Shown: positions 30,401 to 38,638, numbered from the stretch's first letter. The stretch is 64,000 nt of DNA from Bacteroidales bacterium (GCA_028684405.1 JAQUGA010000001.1:1-64000); one strand, 5' to 3'. Program-made: numbers and translations. The notes: a model not told the origin generated them from the letters alone.

Positions 30401-33400
30401 TGCACCAATGCCACAATTAAATGAATTAAATGCTAATCCAGTCGCTGCTACTATATCAAAAGATACTGAATTTATAAAACCTGCCGAATTTCCAGCAGCA
30501 ATTAGTTCAGAAGCTTTTACTAAATATTGAGCTTTAAATCCACCATAATAATGGCAGAAAGGAGTTTTGTAGTCATTATTAAGAGAAGTAGAAGCACCAG
30601 CACCAATTGTAATATCCTGAGGGCTAGAGACTCCTGCTGCAACATAAAAATTCGTAGTTGTCGAAATGCTTGGGGTAACAAATGGAGATCCCGATCCTAA
30701 AGGAGCACCGCCCGTTTCAGTAGCATACCATGCTAGTGATTCTGCTCCTGTGGTAGCTTCCAAAGAGACTGTACCGGTTCCACAACGAGTAGCAGGTGTT
30801 GTACTAGTAACAGAAGGATTGTTAACAGTAATCGTTACAACATTTGTTTCAGAACAAACAGTTGCACCATTTCTCATTATCATTTTAAAATATGAAGTGT
30901 TACTAATATCAGGTGTTGTAAGGCTGATGTTCGTTTGTCCAGAAATATCTGAAAAAGTTACATTGTCAGATGAAGATTGCCATTGGAAAGTAGCGATACC
31001 AAAACCTGTAGAAGGATTTGCTGTTATTAAAGAAGTTCCGCTTACACATAAAACATCAGGAGTTGCGGTAATAACAGGTGCTTCAGGAAGAACCGTTACC
31101 GTTGAAGTTGCAGTATTTGCGCAAAGAGAAACTGAATTATTTGCCGTACAGGTATAGATGGTTACTCCTGGCGTTGCAGACTTCACGTATACGGTAGAAG
31201 CATTTGCTGCTGCTGCGTAAGGAGTAGTGCATGAAATGTCAGTAAATAAATTTGTTTGAGGAGTCCATGTATATGTGTCAAAATCTGACAAGGTAGAAGT
31301 CACTGTTAAAGTTCCAACTGCATCATTACAAAGTGTTTGATTTTCTGTAATGGCAAAAGCTGGAGGAGTAGTAACAGTGGCTGTCACAGCAACGCGTGGG
31401 CTTGAGCAACTGCCAGTAACCTTCCAATTATAAAACCAGCTATAATAAGTTGTACTTGCTATTGAACCATTCCAATTGGAGATGATAGAAATATCACCGT
31501 TAATAATTGGATAAGTGAAATCGACATTCTCCTGTATCAATTTATTTGCAGAAACCACTCCTGATAATGCCACTAAACGATAACCTATTCCAGCTGGAAT
31601 ATTGAAATTCAAGGTAATCGTTTGAGCTGTTGAACCTGTTCCACTAATTGGCATAAATACAACATCACTTGTTCCAACAACTTGGTTTCCTGCATTGTCA
31701 AGCAAACGGATGGTTATATTTGCAGGGGCTGTATTTACAGGATAAACATCTACTGTTTTTAGCAATATACTTGAGCTTGCATTAAATACAAGACCGTAAT
31801 TAGCCCAAAAATCACTTCTTAAAGAAGTAGGAGCAAGTCTCCCTGCATCGACTTCGGCAGGAGCTTCAGCTCCTACATAGAAATCAGTAGTTGTCGAAAT
31901 GATTGGAGTCATAAAAGGAGATCCTGTACCAAGAGAAACACCACCCGTAGAGGCAGCATACCACGCAAGTGTTCCCGAGCCTGTAGTTGCTGCCAAAGAA
32001 ACATTACCCGTTCCGCAACGAGTACCTGGTGTTGTTCCAGTAACTGTATTTGCAAATGCAAGTCCTATAGGAGTTGAAATTGCTGTTGCTGGACCATTTT
32101 GACAAGTAACAACACATTGATAAAAAGCTTCGGTTGTAGCAATTGTGCTGTATGTTGCAGTTGTTGCACCAACAATGTCTGAATATGCAGCAACACCATC
32201 AGGGGATGTTTGCCACTGATAGTTTACACCCGTTCCTGGAGTTGCATTTTGCATAGACAATGTTATACTTTGCCCGTAACACATTGATGCACTTGAAGAA
32301 AGTGTATTACCAGGTACAGGAACTGTACAAGTATAAGAAGGAATTCCTTCAAATTCATCAGCACCTACATCCGTTGTGGAACCTGTTCCTGTATATCCAT
32401 CTTCGCCCCAGCGAATAGTTCCCTCAGCATCTGTCGTAATTGCTGGAGAAGTAATTCTTTCGCCACCGCTTTCACATTTTGTAGAAACAGTCGTTTGCAA
32501 ACGCAAATCATAAGGCATTGTAGTTACATTTACAAAAGGAGGCATCTCCTCAAATGATAAATTATCTTTCGTTCCACCCACAAGTGCTTGATAAGGACTC
32601 ATCAAATAAGAAGCAGTTCCATCATAAAAAATGACATTATTTGCTCCTGGAGTTCCAGCATAAAAACAATTGTTGTTTCCAGAATATGTAGTTAATGTTG
32701 TTGAACTCCTTCTGAAAGCAGAGGTATATCCAGTTGCTCCCGCTGGCGTAGAAGTATTTACAATAATATTGTTTTTCATATTTACAGCAGGAGTTGTGCT
32801 TGTATAAATCCCTGCGGATCCAAACAATGCACCCACACTGTTTGCATTTAGATAAATCGTATTGTAATATAAATTTGCAGCTCCAGAAGATGCATAAATA
32901 CCTGCCAAAGGAATGGCTGCATTTGCATTTGGTGTTTGCAGGTCTGTAATAGCGTTATTATAAACATTGTTTGTTGTTCCTCCTGAAAGATAAATTCCAT
33001 ACAAAGAAGGATTTGAGCTGGTCGTAAGAATAGACGAAATCACATTGTTGAAAATGTTATTTGTTGTGCCTCCACTTGCCTGAATTCCATAGAAGGAACC
33101 ACTTGTTCCACCAATGCTTGTAAATCCATAGATTGCATTATGGCTTACCTTATTTATGGTTCCAGTTGATATTTTAATTCCATACATTGTGCCTGCGGCT
33201 CCAGTCGTAGAAAAATTGAAGATTTGGTTTGCTGTAAATGTTTTTGCAGCAGAACTCCCATAATCTAAAGCTCCATAAATAGAACCATTACCATTTACTG
33301 TCAAATTCTTGATAACGTTATTTGAAACTGTTATCGTCAAAGCTGAAGAATTACTATAAAAACCATAGATTGAACCTGTTGCTGCAGTTCCTGTTATGCT

Positions 33401-34669
33401 GTTGCCATCAATGGTATTTCCATCTACAGTAAGAGTTGCAGGGCTTGTCGTTTTAATACAATATAAAGTACCAGAAACACCACTTTTAATGTTATTTGCA
33501 ATTGAATTATCATTTACAAAACAAGTAGTAGGTGATCCGGTTTCAATTCCATAAAAAGTGCCTGAACCAGATAGGGTATTGTTGGCAACTGTATTTTCAT
33601 TTATGTTTACATTAAATGCAGCTGCATTGTTATAAATGCCATAAAAATTACCTGTAGTAGCTGTTGCATAAGAACAGTTTTCAATGGTATTGTTGTTTAA
33701 GTTAACAATGTTTGAAGTGCCTGATATTGCACTTTCAATTCCTACAACCAGAGTAGTAGTACCCGTAGAAGTCAATGCAATGGTATTGAAAGTTACATCC
33801 ACATTGGCATTGGTTGTACTAGCAAGATAAATACCACGTAGGGTATTGTTTGTGCTGGTTGAAATAGTATTGTTCGAAACTTTTGCCAGATTATTATTCA
33901 TAATATAAATACCGGCACACGTAGAGCTTCCTCCAAAATTCGAAATATTATTTCCATCTGTCATACCAATTTCAACTCCTTGATCATAATTTGCATAAGG
34001 AGATGAATCCGTGTAGCCCTTGAAATAAATACCATAAAATACATTTGAAATGGTGTTCCCATTCACTTTGTTGTATGAATTTGCTCCGCTCAAAGCGGTA
34101 ATTGTAAGAGCTGTAGTGTTGAGTTCTGTATGATTTCCCGAATAAATACCTACTGAATTCGTATTTGTTTTATTCAACGTAATCGCACAGTTCATAATGT
34201 TGTTGTTTTGCGCACCATTGGTTGCTGATGCTTTAACAAATGCATAACCCCATTCCATCTGGGTTAATGAAGTAAGATTTGCAGGATTATCCTGTAAATC
34301 AATTCCATCAAAGGTGATATAATCACCGCCTTTGATAACAATAATTCCGTCAACTGTAGTAGAAACACCAGTAGCTGCCGTAATTAATGGGTTTGCACCT
34401 TCGCCAGATTTTTCGAAAATAATCTGATTGTCGAGGCTTGTTCCTGTTGCAGTAATAAGGCCTGCACTCGAACTCGCAAATGTTTCTGTATGTCCAGCGG
34501 CAACTTCAAAAGTTACACCTGGAGACTCTATGCCTACTGCGTTTAAATCCGCAATGGCTGATGCAATTGTAGGATAATCCCCAGGAATGGTTTTGACACC
34601 GCTCAACTGCGAGAACCCATTCAGGCTGAATAATAAAACAGCCACGAAAAGAAGTACGATTTTTTTCAT
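21437..34669 (-). CDS. Giant T9SS-secreted adhesin-like protein (4,410 residues)
   Basis: Signal peptide (1-20, ending GFSQ). Residues about 30-760 form a parallel beta-helix rich in NNxI and GIY turns. About 780-1,880 hold Ig-like modules, including two copies of an RCGTG...LAWYA...GSPF...DFYV unit and two of a TENQTLCNDAVGTL-type unit, each with a different insert. Three TYYVTQTENxCES modules follow, then six or so YTVTGTDxxGC modules (about 2,300-2,710), two DUF5018-like repeats (about 2,720-2,890), three choice-of-anchor J type jelly-roll domains (starting near 2,895, 3,275 and 3,560), further PKD/Ig-like modules and a type A sorting domain (about 4,335-4,410; NIYPNPTKGNLNI). No catalytic motif was seen. 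Likely a surface adhesin or matrix protein. The frame is unbroken over 13.2 kb. Confidence 0.93.
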   Translation of the reverse strand: MKKIVLLFVAVLLFSLNGFSQLSGVKTIPGDYPTIASAIADLNAVGIESPGVTFEVAAGHTETFASSSAGLITATGTSLDNQIIFEKSGEGANPLITAATGVSTTVDGIIVIKGGDYITFDGIDLQDNPANLTSLTQMEWGYAFVKASATNGAQNNNIMNCAITLNKTNTNSVGIYSGNHTELNTTALTITALSGANSYNKVNGNTISNVFYGIYFKGYTDSSPYANYDQGVEIGMTDGNNISNFGGSSTCAGIYIMNNNLAKVSNNTISTSTNNTLRGIYLASTTNANVDVTFNTIALTSTGTTTLVVGIESAISGTSNIVNLNNNTIENCSYATATTGNFYGIYNNAAAFNVNINENTVANNTLSGSGTFYGIETGSPTTCFVNDNSIANNIKSGVSGTLYCIKTTSPATLTVDGNTIDGNSITGTAATGSIYGFYSNSSALTITVSNNVIKNLTVNGNGSIYGALDYGSSAAKTFTANQIFNFSTTGAAGTMYGIKISTGTINKVSHNAIYGFTSIGGTSGSFYGIQASGGTTNNIFNNVISSILTTSSNPSLYGIYLSGGTTNNVYNNAITDLQTPNANAAIPLAGIYASSGAANLYYNTIYLNANSVGALFGSAGIYTSTTPAVNMKNNIIVNTSTPAGATGYTSAFRRSSTTLTTYSGNNNCFYAGTPGANNVIFYDGTASYLMSPYQALVGGTKDNLSFEEMPPFVNVTTMPYDLRLQTTVSTKCESGGERITSPAITTDAEGTIRWGEDGYTGTGSTTDVGADEFEGIPSYTCTVPVPGNTLSSSASMCYGQSITLSMQNATPGTGVNYQWQTSPDGVAAYSDIVGATTATYSTIATTEAFYQCVVTCQNGPATAISTPIGLAFANTVTGTTPGTRCGTGNVSLAATTGSGTLAWYAASTGGVSLGTGSPFMTPIISTTTDFYVGAEAPAEVDAGRLAPTSLRSDFWANYGLVFNASSSILLKTVDVYPVNTAPANITIRLLDNAGNQVVGTSDVVFMPISGTGSTAQTITLNFNIPAGIGYRLVALSGVVSANKLIQENVDFTYPIINGDISIISNWNGSIASTTYYSWFYNWKVTGSCSSPRVAVTATVTTPPAFAITENQTLCNDAVGTLTVTSTLSDFDTYTWTPQTNLFTDISCTTPYAAAANASTVYVKSATPGVTIYTCTANNSVSLCANTATSTVTVLPEAPVITATPDVLCVSGTSLITANPSTGFGIATFQWQSSSDNVTFSDISGQTNISLTTPDISNTSYFKMIMRNGATVCSETNVVTITVNNPSVTSTTPATRCGTGTVSLEATTGAESLAWYATETGGAPLGSGSPFVTPSISTTTNFYVAAGVSSPQDITIGAGASTSLNNDYKTPFCHYYGGFKAQYLVKASELIAAGNSAGFINSVSFDIVAATGLAFNSFNCGIGATTSEALTTTFQPISSSVYSAASVTPTVGINTYTFSTPFAWDGVSNIIIQTCWSNNNSGSSANTATAKFDVTSFASNSYFNADNKTASVVCGTATGTGTLSARPKMIFDGIGTCSGARVAVTATVTPAPALTITESQSLCNEAVGVLAVTSDVSNFDTYTWSPVTNLFTDIACTTPYVALASATTLYVKSATPSTTNYTCTANDLVSLCVNTATSTVTIQPVNPIPVVSTNLVIACQGSTSIPISTISGPQTITVQFDVLTQPVETNSAPGNIVASATIPAIPAGATITSASFSYPGISANGTSWRSDVKLGFSGAVVNDAASGTGALNSSGVFDYIRTIPAVAINNAGGLVNLLYWDSYSDETGADATFPIGAGVATLTINYSLAPATISWYDAATGGNLVGSNSPLQTVGTTLLPNTNTPDSYEFYAENSTNGCPSASRTLVTVTIIEAPLAPTASNQTICFGTATPDLTASGTGTIKWYSDASLSTLLYTGATFATGKTAVGTYTYYVTLSDVDCEGPATSVVLAINPIPAAPIANNQIVCTENIIPDLTAIGTGEIKWYSDAALLSLEATGETFATGETVAGVYTYYVTQTENACESPSAIATLTINATPTAPLAVSKSACFGTVIPDLTATGTGTIKWYSDASLSTLVYTGTPFTTGNTAAGTYTYYVTQTENGCESSATTVTLTIHELPTGFATVIGNNPICNGETAQIKFNFTGASLFNITVNNDLNTNIIPINAIADNYTIELTPSLTDNYNFLTLTDNNGCTVAINQTVTITVIQLPTAAVIASIDPTGCGLADGSISVTNNVNYSYNWSTTPVQTTSIATGLLAGNYSVTVSENGCDQVLSKTLSDPAGFTVALTSSDADNTICAGESVTFTPSGLTTGTYEFFVNGVSQGITTSYTTSSLTNGAEVYVIGNELGCIAQSNSVITTVHALPNVVAQASDLSICPTDAVTLTGLGASTYVWSGTVLNGVPFVPSATATYTVTGTDGFGCQKTATVQVVVNTLPNVLAIASSNSVCTGSPVTLTGQNAVSYVWSHGVVNGVAFVPSASATYSVTGTDVNGCVNTANVTVTLLDLPTVGATASATGICPNSPVTLNGTGAVNYTWNNAVVNNVAFTPTVTKTYTVTGTDANNCSNTATIEVAIYTPATVTINASSVSVCAGQGVTLSGAGAVSYLWNNSVVNGVEFVPTATSTYIVTGTDVNSCTNTASIQVVVKPLPIVVANASSTSIFAGQSVTLTGSGASTYEWSHSVVNGVAFNPTSTATYTVTGTNVSGCSNTASVAVAIVVNDQTDILTFKFNGLTPAVVGVVNATTHTVALTVPYGTNLTALVPTITLSTNATINPASGVANNFSSPVIYTVTAENTAITQDWTVNVTVLPNAEKDILTFNLTTPAVTGVIAGNKITLFLPAGTDITALVPTITVSPEATVSPASGIAQNFTTPKTYTVTAQNGTTKVYTVSVDVVQSVPYVQDFEATTFPPAYWLLDKGVGSGNHWTHSTTGGVTGSPGSMKCSYSSTLASNAWALTPYFSLENGKKYIIQFYQKAGSTSYSEKLKLTVGSDKTIASQTTVLWSNDTLKNSSFIKRVVPFECTANGNYVFGFNCYSIANQLSLTIDSICIYEMPMYDAGVVAMTSPALNTSLGSSAVSVDVKNFGVANITSTSVNWSVNGTIQTPFVFSNTGLVTNATENVTLGNYTFNIAGSNTLKFWTGDVNGNADANHNNDTLVRTIFVIPNYDAQAIAVNAPASSIFAGTQDVKVAVKNLGVETMNQVVINWSVNGVLQTPYTHTPATPLVQNASETQILIGNFSFTQMGSNTIKVWTGLINGNADQITANDTFTYVLAVKGFAPIPYAESFDGTWINGSSTRDIPSFYSNNTPATGNNSWRRDDDGLSAVWSSPTSYGYTPTGANGTLHSARFHSGYASSGTIGLMDHYLDFSTPGTKELSFYYINTSGNDSLEALISYDNGANFDKLAGYKVQSSWTKKSINLGNNTNSQVVVRFKATSDYGATDIGIDELKVRLMLAADVAVSAIQGPVSSACGLVNDTVKVTVSNSGLTDVTDLPLTLVVVGPNGSNTYPSIIPSLLVGQSTVVNAAIINTTESGVYKLTAFTNLSNDGDRNNDTMRIERTTSFPKPLPYFESFDSLTLDWTASGTAMSWGTGHGLTSKAIYKNLWSSGVTANAYSPKVGPITPGSFLVFDYRIVDYSTPYPATNITINDSIKVIMRTCDNAYLVHSITSTNHTPSGAMKKVVLPIDPFFNGTDVFAGFIVKWGAGDYYVDFDNVEIKMADPISVNIANAMICAGQTHTFIATDGDDYTYQWFQGSLSNPLTETTNQLNVTTAGNYYVIATNIFGLSDTAMATLTINALPVVNLGAAQIKCANEAIVLNAGTFDSYAWSTGDTTQIVSLDHADLGSGLTNVAVTVTDVNGCSNSGSVNITFIDIPVVDLGLDVLVCDGNPIVVTAPAGLTYLWNNSSTNQSITVSTAGTYSVVVTDPITMCQNTDSITVLFSPVVTVELGANINLCTGSAALLDAGYTIGGTYSWFEAANPTIVLGTSQTFSATAAGTYHVVVTNTCLSTATDFVTVTLIPIPTAVISGTASICEGQSGTLAVNLTGVAPWNVVVFDGNNSVNHNGINTSSVEFTVHPITNTTYTVSTVTDANGCSNVGTGSAVIVVNAAPIVDLGLSEAICAGETRILDAGVHTSYLWSDNSTNQTLTVSAEGTYSVTVTNANGCTATDNYVLTVNSLPVINIPTNAGVCLGSTLTLDAGNTGSTFLWNTNATTQTINVIAADTYSVVVTDANGCSNTASVDVVVNSLPVVNLGPNATLCFNLNETLQLDAGNVGSTYAWSVPGLTGQTPIVNNTLLPLGVTTVSVTVTDANTCQNTGSIVITYEICSGVSEIGPLSSMNIYPNPTKGNLNINFGNTIDQAVIELIGMNGQLISREEVKGVSLHTLDLGKIAKGIYSIRIISENQTVVGRVVVN

Positions 34670-34887
34670 AAATTGGGTATTGTTGATTTGTTTTGATTCT
34701 TTATAGCTTCAAGAATAATGTGGTAATAATTTTTCTTTTGAAAAAAGGACTGTAAAAATAAAAATAAAAACGACATCTATGTGATTGTTTTAAAAAATAT
34801 TTTTAAAATATATGTAATGATTTGTTTTTAAGCACAATAAAATAATTTTACGACATTATTTTACATAATTTTAAGCGGTTTTTAGCA
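34670..34887. other. Leader region of the giant gene
   Basis: AT-rich DNA without a gene. No exact TAnnTTTG element was found close to the start at 34669, so the promoter is not identified. Confidence 0.3.
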
Positions 34888-34936
34888 AAAATCAAGCCAA
34901 TTTAACATTTGCCAAATGTTAAATTGGCTTGATTTT
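34888..34936. terminator. Perfect 23-bp inverted repeat upstream of the giant gene
   Basis: Arms 34888-34910 and 34914-34936 match perfectly with only a 3-base loop. It lies between the DUF2141 gene and the giant gene, both on the minus strand. A separate T-tailed terminator for the DUF2141 gene is already present at 35013-35060, so this may be a second terminator or a structure in the giant gene's leader. Confidence 0.55.
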
Positions 34937-35012
34937 CAATATAAATGGACGGATTGATGGAAATCTTTTTAAATCTATTTTGAGTAATGATAAAAATAAG
35001 ATCGAATACGGA

Positions 35013-35060
35013 CAAAAAAAACGCCAAACTCATCTTCGCTAATAGAAGTGAATTTGACGT
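35013..35060 (-). terminator. Terminator of the DUF2141 gene
   Basis: An imperfect hairpin whose A/C mismatches on the plus strand become G-U pairs in minus-strand RNA, followed by a run of eight or so U (35013-35020). It lies 17 bases after the stop at 35078, and the compensation pattern fixes the strand. Confidence 0.75.
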
Positions 35061-35077
35061 TCTTTATAGTGTGAGTA

Positions 35078-35506
35078 TTACATGTATCTCACTTTAATAT
35101 GTATTGTTTTATCACATTTGTCTATATCAAAACTGAAATGCTTATAACTTGGCTTGGTTAAGCCTTTGAAATAATAGTCCGAAAATCCAAATCCTTCCTT
35201 GGGAAGGAAAAATGAATAATCCATCTCCCCGTTTTTATTTTCATCATCAAGAAGAGCAATTCCATACGTTCCGGGGCGAATATCGGTATAAACAGCCGTA
35301 ATACAGCCATCTATAAGTCCCTCCTTGGAAATATATTTGGTGATGCGTGGATCTTCTTTTTTATACTCCTCTTCGGAAGCAAAAAATGCAAGACGTATGT
35401 TGCCTTTTGAGTTTTTGATGCCCGAAATTTTAACTGTAATCGTCTGGGAATGTATCATTGCAAAGCCAGATGCCAGAAGTACAATAAAAATAAATATCTT
35501 TTTCAT
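35078..35506 (-). CDS. DUF2141 domain protein
   Basis: A 142-residue secreted protein (signal peptide 1-20, ending MIHSQ). The DUF2141 pattern is clear: a first strand TITVKISGIKNSKGNIRLAFF, then the turn DIRPGTYGIALLDDENKNGEMD and the SFFLPKEGFGFSD motif. Function of the family is unknown; members are periplasmic or surface proteins of Bacteroidota and Proteobacteria. It follows the export operon's LolA-like gene on the same strand but at 95 bases, and has its own terminator. Confidence 0.88.
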   Translation of the reverse strand: MKKIFIFIVLLASGFAMIHSQTITVKISGIKNSKGNIRLAFFASEEEYKKEDPRITKYISKEGLIDGCITAVYTDIRPGTYGIALLDDENKNGEMDYSFFLPKEGFGFSDYYFKGLTKPSYKHFSFDIDKCDKTIHIKVRYM

Positions 35507-35601
35507 AGAGCAGGTGTTATTGCAATTATTAATACTATGAACAAAATCGGACCCAGCCGAATATCAGATTCGGAAAGCTTAAAATATAAAAACCAGAAGA
35601 T

Positions 35602-36372
35602 CTATTTTTCAAGGTTAGAAGTGCTGAAATAATTTTCGCTTACATTCGATCCACGTTGGTAACTATTGATAATGATTTCCGATTTTCTTTTGTTTTTATG
35701 ATTTGTAGCAGTCATCAAAAAAGCCATGTAGCGACCGTCCGATTGCTTTTTGTAATTTTCCATGGTTGAGGTTTTGATAAGCTTTCCATTTTTATCATAA
35801 AAATCGACTTTGCAGGTTAAAAAAGAGCTTTTTTCAATATATGTAATTTTCTTGGCAAATTTTTGCACTGAAGCGATAGCACTTGTTTTACATTCAGATT
35901 CTATTTTGTAGCAAACTTTACCATCCACTGTTTCGGTGCCCGCTAGACTATAGGTAAAGTCATCCATATTCGGATTACTCATGTCTGAGTTTGAGAATTC
36001 GCTGCCCATAAAACTAGAAGATTTTTCGGAACTTACAATCCGACGAGTTTTTTTCAAGGTAGGTAGGTAAACCCACATATCGTCATCTTTTTTTTCATAG
36101 TCAAAGATGAGCATTCCTGTGCCTTTTACGTCGGCTGGTGAAAGAAATTTGATCATAGTTTTGGTTACAGCACCAAACTTTTTGGTAATGTTAGAAACCT
36201 GACGGGTGCGCACATTGCCACGGTGATCGTAGATTTTTAGGGTAGATGTCATTTCCATTTCGTCTGCCGAAATAGCATCACTAGCTTTTGTCATAATTGT
36301 ACGGGCATCTTGAGCATTCAAGAAAAAACTTGCCAATATAAGGAACGGTAGAATAATAATTGATTTTTTCAT
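35602..36372 (-). CDS. LolA-like outer-membrane lipoprotein-sorting family protein
   Basis: A 256-residue periplasmic protein (signal peptide 1-20, ending LNAQ). It has the LolA/LppX-type half-barrel pattern of COG2834 proteins found beside MMPL pumps: MTSTLKIYDHRGNVRTRQVS, KFLSPADVKGTGMLIFDYEKKDDDMWVYLPTLKKTRRI and the SSFMGSEFSNSDM loop. Such proteins probably carry a hydrophobic molecule across the periplasm. It is third gene of the leftward operon, 19 bases after the RND gene. Confidence 0.9.
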   Translation of the reverse strand: MKKSIIILPFLILASFFLNAQDARTIMTKASDAISADEMEMTSTLKIYDHRGNVRTRQVSNITKKFGAVTKTMIKFLSPADVKGTGMLIFDYEKKDDDMWVYLPTLKKTRRIVSSEKSSSFMGSEFSNSDMSNPNMDDFTYSLAGTETVDGKVCYKIESECKTSAIASVQKFAKKITYIEKSSFLTCKVDFYDKNGKLIKTSTMENYKKQSDGRYMAFLMTATNHKNKRKSEIIINSYQRGSNVSENYFSTSNLEK

Positions 36373-36391
36373 TTTATTTGTTTTATTTGTT

Positions 36392-38635
36392 TTATTTATA
36401 TTTCATTCGGATAAGAATTGCGGGGATTAAAATCAAGGCACAAAGCAAGCAGAGTAGCAGCGAAAACAAGATTAAGAAGCCAAATGTTTTAAGCATGATA
36501 ATTCCAGATAAAAAGAGAACCGAAAAACCGATCATTACTGAAAAAGCGTTTATAGCGATTCCACGACCCGTATTTCGAAGACATATATCAATGGCTTCTG
36601 TTAGAGGTTTTCCTAAATTGAGCTCGGATCTAATTCTCCAGAATAGGTGAATGGTATAATCCACTCCAATTCCGATGGCTACCGATGATAGGAGAGATGT
36701 TGCAATATCCAATCGGAGTCCCAACCAGCCCATCAATCCAAAATTGCAAACAATGGTGAAAACCAATGGAATACAGCCAATAAGTCCAGTTTTAAAAGAC
36801 CTAAAAATCATCCACATAAGTAATAATATGGCTGTAAATGCTAAAATCAGAGAGTAAATTTGACCTTGTGCAATAGAAATAGCCATGTCTTTTTCAACCA
36901 ATGAAATTCCAGATTCAAATTTAGCATGTTCCGAGTTTTTACAGAAATCGCTTATAGCGTTTGCTACTTCATTGTATTCTTTTATGTTCTTAGCATGAAA
37001 CTGTATGTTGACAATGGCTTTTTCGAAATTAAAATCGACAAATTTTTCAAAATCTTCTGGATCGCCGCTCATATTATAAAACTCAATGTATTGAGCAATT
37101 CCATCTCGTGTTTCGGGGATCTCTCCATATGCCGGATCACTTGGATCGTTTAGAGCCTTGCTCATAATTTTCAGAATGCTTGCCAATGAATTAACATTTC
37201 CTGTTTGAGGGAATTGTTTTACTGTTTCTTCCAACTTAACCATATCGTTAATAACTTCCGGCGATTTAATATCTCCTTCAAACATCACCGAAATTGTTTT
37301 GGTGCCTCCAAAATACGTGTTCATCACTTCGGTTGCTTTGCGAATGGAATGAGAGGCAGGCATAAGTTTTTCATTGTTAATGGTAACTTCCAATCTTGTG
37401 GTACCGACTGCAGCAAGGACAAAAATGGATGAAAAAACGATAATTATTGTTTTTGATTTGGTAAGAACAAGAGAAGATGCAAGTTTTAATAATTTATCAA
37501 TAGGCGAATTTCGCTGTCCATTAAAACTTTTTTGAGGTTTCCCTTTTTTCATCCCAATAAGAATGGCAGGCAAGAAATACAAACTCAAATACAGAGCAAA
37601 TGCAATACCAATCGAACAAACAACTCCCATTTGCACTGCTGGTTCCATAATGTGTACGAGCAGTCCCAATACGCCTGCAATGGTTGTTAAACCAGTCAGA
37701 AGAATGGGTTTTGAAAGACTGTTTACCGATTCTTTTACAATTTGATCCATGCTCCGTTCAGGATAAAGTGCATTTAATTCTTGATATTTTGAAATAATAT
37801 GGACTCCATAATTGTTTGCAATAGAAATCATTAATATCGGTATAAGTACTGCAATCAAGCTTAGTTCATAGCCCATAAGTGGCATGAGTCCCATCGAAAT
37901 TCCAGTCGAGAAAATAACGACCAACATGGGTAAAAACACGCCCCGTTTTTCGCGGAACGAAATAAATAAAAATACAATCATAATTAGCAAGGCAAGTGGC
38001 ATCAAAAACATCAAATCTCGCGTTGCTTTTTCCTGAACCACGTCTCTGAGATAGAGCATTCCGGTGATATCATAATTCTTTGCACCCCAAGTTTTCGTGA
38101 CAATCTCTTCCACTTTGGCAATTATTTCCGAATCAGAAAATCCCTCTTCGGGATTGATAATCATAACAGTGTATTTAAAATTTTCGGAAACCAACAGCTT
38201 GTATGCCAGAGTGTTCGATTTGACATATGCTCTTAATTCCTCTTTCTCTTCTTCGTTTTCAGGAATTATATTAATGGCCGGATCTACAAGCATAAAACCA
38301 TCTTGGCTACGAATGTGCTTTGATGTGAAAACGGAAATTACATCCGAAAACATCTCGTCATTCGATATTTCGTCGTGTATCGAACTCAGTTTTTCTAAAA
38401 CACCTCCATCAATAATGTCATCTGCTTTAAAAACCACAATAACGGGGTCGTACTTGCCAAAAACATCTTCTGTCTTCTCAATGTTTAGTTTAGACTCCGT
38501 CCCTTGCGGAGTATAACGCATCAAATCTGGGTTGATTTTAGCATCCTTTAGCGGAATGAGAAATGCTAAAAATAGAATTACAGGAATTACAATCAGAAAG
38601 TACCTGTAAGGCTTGTTTAAAAGTTTATTTTTCAT
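36392..38635 (-). CDS. RND/MMPL family exporter (HAE3 type)
   Basis: A 747-residue inner-membrane pump. One N-terminal helix, a periplasmic domain (about 35-205), a bundle of five to six helices (about 210-365), a cytoplasmic linker, another single helix, a second periplasmic domain (about 420-595) and a second bundle (about 600-745). This is the duplicated, about half-length HAE3/SecDF-like layout that also includes hopanoid and mycobacterial lipid transporters. The repeated GIGVDYTIHLFWRIR and NYGVHIISKYQEL motifs are typical. Substrate probably hydrophobic. It starts 3 bases after the upstream barrel gene. Confidence 0.93.
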   Translation of the reverse strand: MKNKLLNKPYRYFLIVIPVILFLAFLIPLKDAKINPDLMRYTPQGTESKLNIEKTEDVFGKYDPVIVVFKADDIIDGGVLEKLSSIHDEISNDEMFSDVISVFTSKHIRSQDGFMLVDPAINIIPENEEEKEELRAYVKSNTLAYKLLVSENFKYTVMIINPEEGFSDSEIIAKVEEIVTKTWGAKNYDITGMLYLRDVVQEKATRDLMFLMPLALLIMIVFLFISFREKRGVFLPMLVVIFSTGISMGLMPLMGYELSLIAVLIPILMISIANNYGVHIISKYQELNALYPERSMDQIVKESVNSLSKPILLTGLTTIAGVLGLLVHIMEPAVQMGVVCSIGIAFALYLSLYFLPAILIGMKKGKPQKSFNGQRNSPIDKLLKLASSLVLTKSKTIIIVFSSIFVLAAVGTTRLEVTINNEKLMPASHSIRKATEVMNTYFGGTKTISVMFEGDIKSPEVINDMVKLEETVKQFPQTGNVNSLASILKIMSKALNDPSDPAYGEIPETRDGIAQYIEFYNMSGDPEDFEKFVDFNFEKAIVNIQFHAKNIKEYNEVANAISDFCKNSEHAKFESGISLVEKDMAISIAQGQIYSLILAFTAILLLMWMIFRSFKTGLIGCIPLVFTIVCNFGLMGWLGLRLDIATSLLSSVAIGIGVDYTIHLFWRIRSELNLGKPLTEAIDICLRNTGRGIAINAFSVMIGFSVLFLSGIIMLKTFGFLILFSLLLCLLCALILIPAILIRMKYK

Positions 38636-38638
38636 ATT

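Noticed and set aside
30666..31157. A 163-residue plus-strand frame inside the giant gene
   Set aside because: It is opposite the repeat-rich giant gene and mirrors its codon bias; similar shadow frames occur along that gene.
21437..34669. Tandem DNA repeats as a CRISPR-like array
   Set aside because: The repeats are in-frame protein modules with diverged DNA and lengths far above CRISPR units; no constant repeat with unique spacers is present.
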